Of a stretch of 64,000 nt of DNA, positions 16,827 to 24,817 are shown one piece after another. The DNA is from CAVYBY01 sp963766935 (GTDB lineage Bacteria; Actinomycetota; UBA4738; HRBIN12): assembly GCA_963766935.1 (NCBI GenBank), contig CAVYBY010000006.1:186001-250000 (forward strand), written 5' to 3'. The first letter of the stretch is position 1. Each line of letters starts with the position of its first letter. The position numbers and the translations under genes are program-made. The notes under the pieces are model-generated. The model made no database searches. It saw only the letters and a program-made list of their open reading frames with translations, and was not told the origin of the DNA.

Positions 16827-19502
16827 TCAGAACACCGTGAACATCTTGGTGAAGCTGCCACCGGCGGGGTTGCCCGCGGGATCGGTGATGCTCGCCGGTG
16901 CCGTGTAGGTCACGGTGACCGAGCCGACCACGCCGAGCGACGCGCATCCGGCGCCCGAGCAGGAGGGTCCGAGCTTGAGCACGATGGCGTCCTGGTCCGG
17001 GCCGAGGTTCATGGTCGACCCGGCCCACACGGCCGAGGCCCCGTCGGAGGTCACGTACCCGTCGCTCCCCAGGTTCATCGTGCCCGTGAACAGACCGGGC
17101 ACCGACAGCTGGTCGTTGCCGGAACCGGCGGGGTCCGAGATCGTGACCGTGGTCGTCCCGGGGAAGGAGCCCGAGCTGAGCACCTCACTCCACTCGATCC
17201 GGATGATGTCGCCGGACTCGGGAAGACCGTTCGTGCCCCCGGGTGCCTGCGTCTTGTTGACCGCGATCGGAACGGGACCCGCGCCGTCGGAAGGAGCGGC
17301 GGCGGCGAACGAGGCGTGGTTCCCGGCCGCGTCCTGAATCGCGTTCGGCGTCGCAAGCGCGATCTTGAAGAGCCCGACCGAGGTGTCGGCGTTCGCGGGG
17401 TCGGGGTTCGAAGGCTCCGCGATCGTCAGCGTGGCCTTGTTGGCCGACGTCGTAACGGACGCGAGGGTGCCGCCCGACGGGATGTCGGTGAGCACCCAGC
17501 CCGCGGTGCACGGTGCCGGGCACGTCGCCAGGTTCTCGCTGAAGGTCACGACCACCCGGTCGACGAAACCGTCGCCGTCCTGGTCGAGCATCAGCATCGA
17601 CTGCTGCTGAGGCGGCGTCGTGTCGGCGCTCGGGGTGCGGACGGTCGTGTACGTCGTGGCCGCGTTGTCGGCCGAATCGGGATCAAAGGTGCTCGAGGAC
17701 GCCGTCGCCTGGTTCGTCAACGTCATGGGCGAACCGGGCGCCGTCACGTTGATCGTGACGGTGACCGTCTGGCCGGAGTTGATCGTGCCCAGCGAGCAGT
17801 TCACCGGGCCGCTTCCGTTGCACGAGCCCTGGGTCGTGGACGACCCGCCGAAGGCAGCGTTGCCCGGCAGCACGTCGGACAGGGAGACGGAGCTTGCGGC
17901 GTTCGGGCCCTCGTTCAGCACCTGGATCGAGTAGGCGAACGCGGCCGAGGTGTTGACGGGCTCGGGGCTGCTGCCCGTCACGTGGAGGTCGGCTCCCCCC
18001 ACGCTGTTCACCGTGGTGGTCGCGGTCGCGCTGTTGTTGGCCGTGTTCGGGTCGGATTCGGCTCCGCCGACCGTGACCGAGTTCTGCAGCGATCCGGCCG
18101 AACCCGGCTTCACCGTGATGGTGACCGACGCGTTCGCGCCGTTCGCGATGGAACCGAGCGAGCACGACACGGTGGAGGTGACGCTCACGTACGTGCATGC
18201 CGCCGAAGCGCTCACGAAGGTAACCGATGCCGGCAGCACGTCGGTGAGCCCGACGCTCGTGGCGTTGTCCGGTCCGGCGTTGGAGATCTGCGCGGTGTAG
18301 GTCAGGTTGCTGCCGAGGTTGACCGGGTCGGGCGCGTCGCCCAGCGTCACGCCGAGGTTCGCCGAGGTGGTGTTGGGGTCGGTGAACCGGGCGAAGTGCA
18401 GCTGGTGACCGGCGTTTCCCTGCACGCCGGCGTGGTCGAAGTCCCCACCCAGGTACAGCATCGAGCCCGACCCGTGGATCGCGAACACGCCGAGGAACCC
18501 GTTCGAGTACGGGAGCCAGTCGGTGAAGAGGTTCCCCGTGTTGCGGTCGACGCTGACGATCTGGGTGACGTTCACGCCGTCGTACTTGAAGAAGTGGCCC
18601 CCGAAGAACGCGCGGGAGCCCTGGGCGCCCACGCCCTGGACGTTTCCGTCCGTCTTCTTCTCCCATTGCTTCGCACCCGTGGCTGCGGTGACGGCCAGCG
18701 CTCGGCCCCCGCCGCCGCCGCCGGCCACGAAGATCTGCGAGCCGGACGCTTCCATGTCGAGCACCGGATAGCCGGGGTGATACGTGGCGAGCGTCGGAGG
18801 GTTGGCCTTCGTCGGGTCGGGATCGACCGCGGACAAACGCTTGTTCGCGCCACCGTTGATGCTGTTGAAGTTGCCGCCCAGATACATCCGCCCGGCAGTG
18901 AGGGTCATGTCACGGACCAGGTTGTCGGCCGTCGGCGCCCAGGGCAGGATCGCCCCGGTCGCGGGCGAGACCGCTGCGAGCCGCGACCGCACGCTCGTGC
19001 CGAGCTTCGTGAAGTTCCCGCCCAGGTAGACGGCGTCGTTGGTCACGAAGACGGCCCGAACCGCGGCGTTCGGCGATGGGGGGTTCCAGGTCGTCAGGGA
19101 CGGTGGGCTGGTGGTCAGGTTGAACGCCGCGACCCGCTTGCGGGCCGTGGTCCCGACCTTGGTGAACGTGCCCACCACGTAGAGCCGGGTGAGGTCCGGG
19201 GAGACCGCCATGTTGAAGACGTTGCCGTTCACGTTCGGGTCGAACGAGGTCGGGTTCCCGCTGGCGTCCACGGCGGCGAGATGGTTCCGCGTCTGAACCA
19301 CGCCGGCATCGGTCTCGAGTCCGGTGAACATCCCGCCGAGGAACGTCGTCGACCCCACCTGCAGGATCGTCGTGACCCGGTCGTTGGCGCCCCACGTGTC
19401 GTCGGGTGCGAGGTTGAGCAGGGCCGATGCAGAGGTCGGAATGGCAAGCAACGCAGCGATAACGCTCAACACAACGAGCGCGGAGGAAGAATGGCGTTTC
19501 AT
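16827..19502 (-). CDS. Secreted beta-propeller protein with DUF11 repeats, first of a tandem pair
   Basis: This 891-residue product has the same order of parts as the next gene: signal peptide to about residue 27 (PTSASA), propeller blades such as LYVVGTFTKVGTTARKRVAAFN, and two DUF11 repeats with NAGPDNATSVGLTDVLPAS and NEGPNAASS. An EF-hand-like LDQDGDGFVDRVVV loop precedes a C-terminal domain with RIEWSEVLSSGS and SITDPAGNPAGG. The two genes clearly arose by duplication. ATG 19502 has GAGG six bases upstream. The promoter region 19503-19660 is shared with the divergent GH26-like gene. Adhesion or a matrix role is inferred from the domain types. Confidence 0.83.
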   Translation of the reverse strand: MKRHSSSALVVLSVIAALLAIPTSASALLNLAPDDTWGANDRVTTILQVGSTTFLGGMFTGLETDAGVVQTRNHLAAVDASGNPTSFDPNVNGNVFNMAVSPDLTRLYVVGTFTKVGTTARKRVAAFNLTTSPPSLTTWNPPSPNAAVRAVFVTNDAVYLGGNFTKLGTSVRSRLAAVSPATGAILPWAPTADNLVRDMTLTAGRMYLGGNFNSINGGANKRLSAVDPDPTKANPPTLATYHPGYPVLDMEASGSQIFVAGGGGGGRALAVTAATGAKQWEKKTDGNVQGVGAQGSRAFFGGHFFKYDGVNVTQIVSVDRNTGNLFTDWLPYSNGFLGVFAIHGSGSMLYLGGDFDHAGVQGNAGHQLHFARFTDPNTTSANLGVTLGDAPDPVNLGSNLTYTAQISNAGPDNATSVGLTDVLPASVTFVSASAACTYVSVTSTVSCSLGSIANGANASVTITVKPGSAGSLQNSVTVGGAESDPNTANNSATATTTVNSVGGADLHVTGSSPEPVNTSAAFAYSIQVLNEGPNAASSVSLSDVLPGNAAFGGSSTTQGSCNGSGPVNCSLGTINSGQTVTVTINVTAPGSPMTLTNQATASSSTFDPDSADNAATTYTTVRTPSADTTPPQQQSMLMLDQDGDGFVDRVVVTFSENLATCPAPCTAGWVLTDIPSGGTLASVTTSANKATLTIAEPSNPDPANADTSVGLFKIALATPNAIQDAAGNHASFAAAAPSDGAGPVPIAVNKTQAPGGTNGLPESGDIIRIEWSEVLSSGSFPGTTTVTISDPAGSGNDQLSVPGLFTGTMNLGSDGYVTSDGASAVWAGSTMNLGPDQDAIVLKLGPSCSGAGCASLGVVGSVTVTYTAPASITDPAGNPAGGSFTKMFTVF

Positions 19503-19589
19503 GACTGGCCTCGCAGGCAGTGGCTCGGGGGTCGTATAGGGTGAGCGAGAGTGTACCGGTGGTCCCTCCCCTGTGCTAGGGTCCTTGAC

Positions 19590-19727
19590 CTACGGAGGGA
19601 TTAGGGCGTCCGGCTAAATCTTTTGCGTGAGGGGAACCAAGTTCAAGCTATCACCTAAAGCTTGACCGCACGCGTCCCGATGGCGTGTGCCCGGCACGGT
19701 GCGAGACGTGTCCAGGGGGTGCCGAAG
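19590..19727 (+). promoter_or_regulatory. Structured leader before the GH26-like gene
   Basis: Between the divergent starts lies a leader with a 7-bp perfect hairpin (TCAAGCT 19643-19649 with AGCTTGA 19659-19665, nine-base loop). Just before it is the run GAGGGGAACCAAG (19630-19642). The GGGGAACC element recalls one box of the c-di-AMP riboswitch, but the other conserved boxes are not visible. A role in regulation is only suggested. Confidence 0.25.
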
Positions 19728-20726
19728 GTGCAGAGGGGACGCTCAAAGGCTCGATCCGGGCAGGCGTTCGCAACCCGGGATCGACACAGAATCCGGACCG
19801 CCGTCGTCGGCGTGTTGCTGGCGTCGCTCGCCGGGGCCCTCCTCGCTCCCGCGGCGGAGGCCAAGGTTCGGGTCCCCTCATCCGGCATCTGGCTCGGTGC
19901 CTTCCCGGACGCGAGTGGGAGCAACGATCACGCACTTGCCGAGGTCGAGAACCTCCTCGGGCGAAAGATCAAGATCGTGAACAAGTACCACTCGTTCTCC
20001 AACCACTCCTACGCGTTCGAGAGCCACGTGATCGCCGGCGGGCGGATTCCGCTGATCTCCTGGCGGGCGACCGAGCAGACGCCGGATCCCCACCGGGCCT
20101 CCAAGATCGCGTCCGGTCAATACGACGGGCTCATCCGCGCGGCGGCCTCGGCCATCAAGCAGCTCCGGGGGCGGGTGCTGATCCGCTTCAACTGGGAAAT
20201 GGACCAGTCGCCGGGAGACCGACAGTACATCGGCACACCGGCGCAGTTCGTCCGTGCCTGGCGCCGGGTCGTCTCGATCTTCCGGGCTCGCCGCGTCACG
20301 AACGCGGAGTTCGTCTGGGCGCCGCGCGCCGGGAGCTTCAAGAAGGGTGAAGGCCAGCACTACTACCCGGGCCCGGCGTGGGTGGACTGGATCGGAGGGT
20401 CCGCGGTGCCCGTGCACAATTTCGCCGGATTCCGCGATCTGTTCGGCGGCTTCTACCACTGGGCGAGCCGGCAGCTCAAGCCGGTCCTGATCTGGGTCGG
20501 CGTGCGCGAGCGTCCGGGCGCGGCCGGGTGGAAGGCGACGTTCATCCAGAACATGAACCAGACGGTCCGCGGCTGGCGCCACGTGAAGGCGCTGGTCTAC
20601 TACCACGCACGGACCCCGAAGGGGATGAACTACTTCATCGACACCTCGGCCGGGGCCCTTCGGGCGTTCCGGCGCATGAGCTCGTCCAACTACTTCAGGC
20701 CGGGTATCGGAGACACGTTGATGTGA
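19728..20726 (+). CDS. Secreted GH26-like protein (mannanase fold), copy 1
   Basis: The 332-residue protein has an Arg-rich signal peptide ending near APAAEAK. The body resembles glycoside hydrolase family 26: GIWLGAFP start, IPLISWRA, VLIRFNWEMDQSPG with likely acid/base E157, and YYPGPAWVDWIG. At the place where GH26 enzymes usually carry the nucleophile in a motif like KPVMIAEFG, it reads KPVLIWVGV with W256, so the nucleophile may be missing. GTG 19728 is preceded by AGGGGG; ATG 19680 is possible. It sits between DUF11 proteins and a Wzz-kinase. It may cut or merely bind beta-mannan-like polysaccharide. A paralogue is at 36658. Confidence 0.75.
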   Translation: MQRGRSKARSGQAFATRDRHRIRTAVVGVLLASLAGALLAPAAEAKVRVPSSGIWLGAFPDASGSNDHALAEVENLLGRKIKIVNKYHSFSNHSYAFESHVIAGGRIPLISWRATEQTPDPHRASKIASGQYDGLIRAAASAIKQLRGRVLIRFNWEMDQSPGDRQYIGTPAQFVRAWRRVVSIFRARRVTNAEFVWAPRAGSFKKGEGQHYYPGPAWVDWIGGSAVPVHNFAGFRDLFGGFYHWASRQLKPVLIWVGVRERPGAAGWKATFIQNMNQTVRGWRHVKALVYYHARTPKGMNYFIDTSAGALRAFRRMSSSNYFRPGIGDTLM

Positions 20727-20752
20727 AGGCGGACCCTCCGATGTGACACCCG

Positions 20753-20774
20753 GACCCCGGCGACGACCGGGGTC
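20753..20774 (+). terminator. Hairpin after the GH26-like gene
   Basis: A perfect 8-bp stem (GACCCCGG / CCGGGGTC) with a six-base loop starts 26 bases after the stop codon and is followed by ATTCAT. It is a plausible terminator although the T-run is short. Confidence 0.45.
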
Positions 20775-20839
20775 ATTCATATCCGCGGCCCTTCGGCGGA
20801 TGGTTTCGGTCCCCGCACCCTGTAAGGATGACCTTCTGG

Positions 20840-20845
20840 TATACA
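20840..20845 (+). promoter_or_regulatory. Possible -10 box TATACA for the Wzz-kinase gene
   Basis: TATACA lies 27 bases before GTG 20873 and downstream of an in-frame ATG at 20828. If used, transcription would start near 20852, leaving the ribosome site GAGAGGAG in the message but excluding that ATG. No clear -35 box is seen. Confidence 0.35.
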
Positions 20846-20872
20846 AGGCTTGGCCCGAGAGGAGATCCCCGC

Positions 20873-23092
20873 GTGGAATCTGACCAGTCGATCGGCCGCG
20901 TCCCGCAGCTCGGTGACTATGTAGCAGTCATCCGAGCCCGGAGGTGGCTCGTCTTGGCAATGACGCTGCTGACGCTTGGCGCAGCGGGCACCTACCTGGC
21001 GATTCGCACGCCCGTCTACTCGTCGAGTGCCGAGATCCAGATCTTCCCTGGGGACAGCACCCTGGGAACGACGGTCGACCTCCAGACCGAGGCGAGGATC
21101 GCCCATTCGCAGTCCGTCGCGACCAAGGCGCTCACGAAGCTCCAGGGCTCGTTCGTCTCCGAGGAGGACCTGCTCGGCCACTACACCGTGACACTCCCCT
21201 CCGAGGCCGCGATCCTCACCTTCACGTTCACAGACACGAACCGCGTGCTTGCGCGCCAGGGCGCCGACGCCGTCTCTCAGGGTTACCTCGACTACAAGAC
21301 CGACCTGCGGGTCCAGTCGACCGATACGCAGATCAAGGGTCTGACGGAGGAGCGAGACGCGAAGATCAAGGATGCCCAGGCGGCCGAGAACATCATCGAG
21401 AACGGCACCGACCCCGTCGCCGTCGCCCAGGCGAACATCGACAAGGCCGCCCTCCAGGCCGAGATCGACGCGATCACGACACGAATCTTCGAGATCACGA
21501 ACGACCAGCCGCTGCCCGGGCGGCTGCTGGGCAACGCCGACGACGCGAAGCTTGCTTCGCCCGGCGCTCCCCTGGTCGCCGCCGGCGCCGGTCTGCTCGG
21601 GCTGTTGCTCGGAGCCGTCCTTGCCTTCGTCATCGAGGGACTGACTGGGCGCGTCCGCGAGGCCGAGGAGGTCGAGGAAGAGCTGGGAAGCTCGGTGCTG
21701 GGCGTCGTCCCGGTCATGCATCTGCGCCGAAGCGGTGGACGCCTGCCGATCGTCTCGCGCGACGCTCCAAGCGAGCCGGCCGCGGAGGCGTACCGGCTGC
21801 TTCGATCCGGCATCCTGTTCGCGCGCGATCCCGAGGACCACATCATCATGGTGACGAGCCCCGGTGTCGGCGACGGCAAGAGCACGACGGCGGCCAACCT
21901 CGCGGTTTCGCTGGCCCAGGCCGGCCACCGGACCATCCTCGTCGGCGGCGACCTCCGCCGTTCGGACCTGCACACGCTCTTCGGGATCCCGAACGACACC
22001 GGACTCGTCCACGTCCTCGAGGGGCGCTCGAAGCCGGCGCCGCTTCCGACGGACGTCGAACGTCTGCGCGTCCTGCCGAGCGGTCCCCCGGCCGAGATCT
22101 CGGCCCACCTGTTCGAAACGGAGGCGTTCGCCGAGACGCTGGCGACGCTTCGCGAGTCGGCGGAGTTCATCGTCGTCGACGCCCCGCCGCTCGCCATCTC
22201 GGACCCGATGCTGATGGTCCCCGCCGTCGACTTCGTGTTGTTCGTGGTCGATGCCGGCAAGGCGACGCGCCGGGCGCTGCGCCGCACACGCGAGCTGCTT
22301 CAGCGGATCGGGCTCCCGCGGATGGGCGTCGTGCTGAACCGCTCGAAGGCACCGTGGGGGCCGGCGGGGAACCGCGCGTACTACTACTACAAGAAGGGCC
22401 GCGCGGTGTCGGGAGGAACGGTCGCAGCCGAGGAGATCGAGACGCCGCCGGCAGCGGTGGCGGTGGCGGCACCCGCACCCACCGAGCCGGCGCGCAAGCC
22501 GGCGCGGCCGCCAGCCAAGACGGCGGAGCCGATCAAGGCCGCTGAACCCGTGAAGGCTGCGGAACCCGTGAAGGCCGCGGAGCCGGTCAAGGCCGCGGAA
22601 CCCGTGAAGGCCGCGGAACCGGTGAAGGCCGCGGAACCCGTGAAGGCCGCGGAACCCGTGAAGGCCGCGGAACCCGTGAAGGTGGCAGCTGCCCCGGAGG
22701 CGGCAAAGCCGGCAGCGGCGATCCCGCCCGCCCCGGTTCCTGCCGCGAAGGCTCCCGCGCCGATCTCAACCGGCGGGGCGCCGGCGGCGACTACGGCTCC
22801 GGTTCCCGCTCCGGTTCCCGCTCCGGTTCCCGCTCCGGTTCCCGCTCCGGTTGCGGCTGTGGTGCCCGCTGCGGTGCCGGCTTCCGGAGATGGCGCGAAG
22901 CCCGCGCCTGCGCCCCCCACGACTCCGGTCACGGACGCCGCCCAAGGCGCCACGACTCCGGTGACCGAACCGATGCCAAAGCCCACGCCCGACGCGACCT
23001 CGAAGAATGGCGCACGGTCTTCCGGCAAGCGCACCGGCTCACGCAAGCGCCGCTCGGGAAACCGCGGCGGCCGGCCGCGCTCGTCCGGCTGA
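20873..23092 (+). CDS. Wzz-type chain-length regulator fused to BY-kinase, with long repeat tail
   Basis: The 739-residue protein combines a Wzz domain (two membrane spans near residues 20-45 and 240-262) with a cytoplasmic tyrosine kinase. The Walker A motif is SPGVGDGKSTTAANLA with K336, the A' motif is ILVGGDLRR, and Walker B is FIVVDAPPL. A cluster of four tyrosines at 503-506 (RAYYYYKKG) is the likely autophosphorylation site. About 230 further residues follow: AAEPVK repeats (556-603), PVPA repeats, and a Lys/Arg-rich end. Such proteins set polymer length in capsule and exopolysaccharide export. GTG 20873 is chosen for the GAGAGGAG site and the -10 box described separately. The tail is unusual, since kinases of this type normally end at the tyrosine cluster. 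Confidence 0.87.
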   Translation: MESDQSIGRVPQLGDYVAVIRARRWLVLAMTLLTLGAAGTYLAIRTPVYSSSAEIQIFPGDSTLGTTVDLQTEARIAHSQSVATKALTKLQGSFVSEEDLLGHYTVTLPSEAAILTFTFTDTNRVLARQGADAVSQGYLDYKTDLRVQSTDTQIKGLTEERDAKIKDAQAAENIIENGTDPVAVAQANIDKAALQAEIDAITTRIFEITNDQPLPGRLLGNADDAKLASPGAPLVAAGAGLLGLLLGAVLAFVIEGLTGRVREAEEVEEELGSSVLGVVPVMHLRRSGGRLPIVSRDAPSEPAAEAYRLLRSGILFARDPEDHIIMVTSPGVGDGKSTTAANLAVSLAQAGHRTILVGGDLRRSDLHTLFGIPNDTGLVHVLEGRSKPAPLPTDVERLRVLPSGPPAEISAHLFETEAFAETLATLRESAEFIVVDAPPLAISDPMLMVPAVDFVLFVVDAGKATRRALRRTRELLQRIGLPRMGVVLNRSKAPWGPAGNRAYYYYKKGRAVSGGTVAAEEIETPPAAVAVAAPAPTEPARKPARPPAKTAEPIKAAEPVKAAEPVKAAEPVKAAEPVKAAEPVKAAEPVKAAEPVKAAEPVKVAAAPEAAKPAAAIPPAPVPAAKAPAPISTGGAPAATTAPVPAPVPAPVPAPVPAPVAAVVPAAVPASGDGAKPAPAPPTTPVTDAAQGATTPVTEPMPKPTPDATSKNGARSSGKRTGSRKRRSGNRGGRPRSSG
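22538..22681 (+). repeat. 18-bp coding tandem repeat (AAEPVK)
   Basis: Eight head-to-tail 18-base units of the form gccgcggaacccgtgaag encode AAEPVK. The later units are nearly identical and the first three differ at silent positions. They lie in the kinase tail, and unit gain or loss would keep the frame. Confidence 0.9.
22796..22855 (+). repeat. 12-bp coding tandem repeat (APVP)
   Basis: Four exact units of gctccggttccc and a fifth degenerate one encode an Ala-Pro-Val-Pro run in the same protein tail. Confidence 0.85.
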
Positions 23093-23131
23093 TCCGGACC
23101 CGCACCGCCGGCCGGCCCTTTTCGAAGCCCC

Positions 23132-23875
23132 TTAGGCTTCGGCCAGCACCGCGTAGCGATCGCGATGCGCCAAGGGTCCGCTGATCGGGCCGAGCGACCG
23201 GCGAGCCGCGGACTCAACGGCCGGCAGCCGTTCGGCGCGCACACTCCTCCAACCCGCCGCCCGGACCGCCTCGAGCATCGGATCGAGTGAGCTCAGCCGC
23301 CCGAGCGGCAGGCTCTCGACGATCTCGGGCGGATAGGGCGCGTGGTGGTCGGGCTTGCGCCGGTGGACGGCATCGTCGATCCGCCGGAGCACCTCGCGGA
23401 CACGCGCGGCCGCACCCGAGGGATTCCAGACGCCCTCGAACAACACGAGACGGCCGCCGTCTGCCGCAACCCGGCGCCACGCGGCCAGCGCCGTCGCCGG
23501 GTCCGGAAGCGTCCAGACGACATGCCGCTCGATCACGGCGTCGAACGGACCCGCGGGCGGGTCGGTTGCCGCCGCGTTGACGGTGCGAATATCGAGCCCG
23601 CGAGCCTGAGCCTTCTCGCTCACGCGGGCGAGCATCGCCGGCGACAGGTCGAGCGCCGTCACCTCATGACCGAGCTCGGCCGCAAGCAGGCTGAGCGCTC
23701 CGGTCCCGGCGCCGACATCGAGCACCCGCGCGGGCGATGGCGGCAGCAGCTGCTCCATCGTCGTGCGCCAGGCGGCCGCCTCCACCGGGTCGCTCATCGA
23801 ATGCGACGGGCTCCCGTCGTAGCCGGCCGCGTCGAGGTTCCAGTACTCGCGGATCCGATCGATCGGGTCCGGCAT
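23132..23875 (-). CDS. SAM-dependent methyltransferase, class I
   Basis: The product is 247 residues. The SAM-binding loop VLDVGAGTGALSLLAAELG is near residues 50-68, the acidic residue ending beta-2 is in VTALDLS, and the post-motif NAAATDPPAGPFDAVIERHVVWTLPDP follows. It resembles Methyltransf_11/25 enzymes; the substrate is unknown. ATG 23875 lies one base after the thioredoxin stop, so the two genes are likely co-transcribed. It converges with the Wzz-kinase gene, and a 6-bp hairpin GAAGCC/GGCTTC spans its stop. Confidence 0.82.
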   Translation of the reverse strand: MPDPIDRIREYWNLDAAGYDGSPSHSMSDPVEAAAWRTTMEQLLPPSPARVLDVGAGTGALSLLAAELGHEVTALDLSPAMLARVSEKAQARGLDIRTVNAAATDPPAGPFDAVIERHVVWTLPDPATALAAWRRVAADGGRLVLFEGVWNPSGAAARVREVLRRIDDAVHRRKPDHHAPYPPEIVESLPLGRLSSLDPMLEAVRAAGWRSVRAERLPAVESAARRSLGPISGPLAHRDRYAVLAEA

Positions 23876-23876
23876 C

Positions 23877-24671
23877 TCAGAACAACGCGCTCGAGAGCCT
23901 GCGGCGATACGAGGGAACGAGCGGTTCGTCCTCACCGAGTGCCGCGAAGACCGTGACCATCGCCTCCCGCGCGGCGTCGCGATCCGCTTCGAGCGCGCCG
24001 ATCATTCCCTCGAGCGCCTCCGCCCACCGCCCCCCGGCCGCCAAGCGCTTCGCCTCGCCGAGGAGCGTGGACGCCGTCTCGTTCGACCAGGACTCCACCT
24101 CGAGGCGCGCATGCAGACGCTCCGCTTCCGGATCGGGGCGGTGAGGCGCGATCAGCCGCGCGACCTCCTCACGCTCGCCCCGATCGGCCAGGATGCGCGC
24201 CAGCCCGAGCGCGGCGTCGCGATTGCCGGGGTCCTCCGCGAGCACCTCCCGGTAACCGCGCTCCGCCTCCGCCAGATCGCCCGCCGATTCCACCGCCAGC
24301 GCGGCGGCCGCCGCCAGCTCGGCCTCGGTCGGAAGGATCGTGTCGACGAACCGGCGAACCTCGGGTTCGGGGTAGGCACCGACGAAACCGTTGACCGGCT
24401 GGCCGTCTCGAAACGCGACCACCATGGGGATGCTCTGGACGCCGAGGGCGGCCGCCACCATCGGGTTGGCGTCCGTATCGAGCTTCGCCAGCAGGAAGGC
24501 GCCCTCACGCTCCTGCGCCACCTTCTCCAGGATCGGGCCGAGCGTCCGGCACGGCGCGCACCAGGCGGCCCAGAGGTCGACGACCACCGGCCGGTCCCGG
24601 GAACCCTCGACCACGACGCGCTCGAAGGTCGCATCCGTCACGTCGACCACGTGCTGCATCGTTGCGCTCAC
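23877..24671 (-). CDS. Thioredoxin-TPR protein, CnoX/YbbN-like
   Basis: The 264-residue protein has an N-terminal thioredoxin fold with the redox centre WCAPC at residues 37-41 and cis-proline in SIPMVV. A C-terminal TPR region (ALAVESAGDLAEAERGYREVLAEDPGNRDAALGLARI) and the RR..LSSALF ending match the YbbN/CnoX family. In Escherichia coli CnoX is a chaperedoxin that protects proteins from oxidation and hands them to GroEL. This copy keeps both cysteines. GTG 24671 is favoured by GGAGGG eight bases upstream; ATG 24659 has none. Confidence 0.87.
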   Translation of the reverse strand: MSATMQHVVDVTDATFERVVVEGSRDRPVVVDLWAAWCAPCRTLGPILEKVAQEREGAFLLAKLDTDANPMVAAALGVQSIPMVVAFRDGQPVNGFVGAYPEPEVRRFVDTILPTEAELAAAAALAVESAGDLAEAERGYREVLAEDPGNRDAALGLARILADRGEREEVARLIAPHRPDPEAERLHARLEVESWSNETASTLLGEAKRLAAGGRWAEALEGMIGALEADRDAAREAMVTVFAALGEDEPLVPSYRRRLSSALF

Positions 24672-24817
24672 GTCCGTTTCCCTCCACCTCGCCGAAACCA
24701 GTCTCCGGGACGCGTCCGCCGCTGACAACGCGAGATGGCCGGCACGTGTTCCGGCGCCCCGTCTGAGCACCCATTGGGGCAGTGCTATCCTCGCGCCACG
24801 GTTCCCGGGAGCACGAC

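Noticed and set aside
13512..19544. A 2010-codon open frame on the plus strand
   Set aside because: It is antisense to three well-supported minus-strand genes, is composed of Arg/Gly/Val/His-rich shadow sequence typical of GC-rich DNA, and has no ribosome site or domain.
19590..19727. c-di-AMP riboswitch call
   Set aside because: Only one box resembles the consensus; the remaining conserved segments are missing, so I list it merely as a structured leader.
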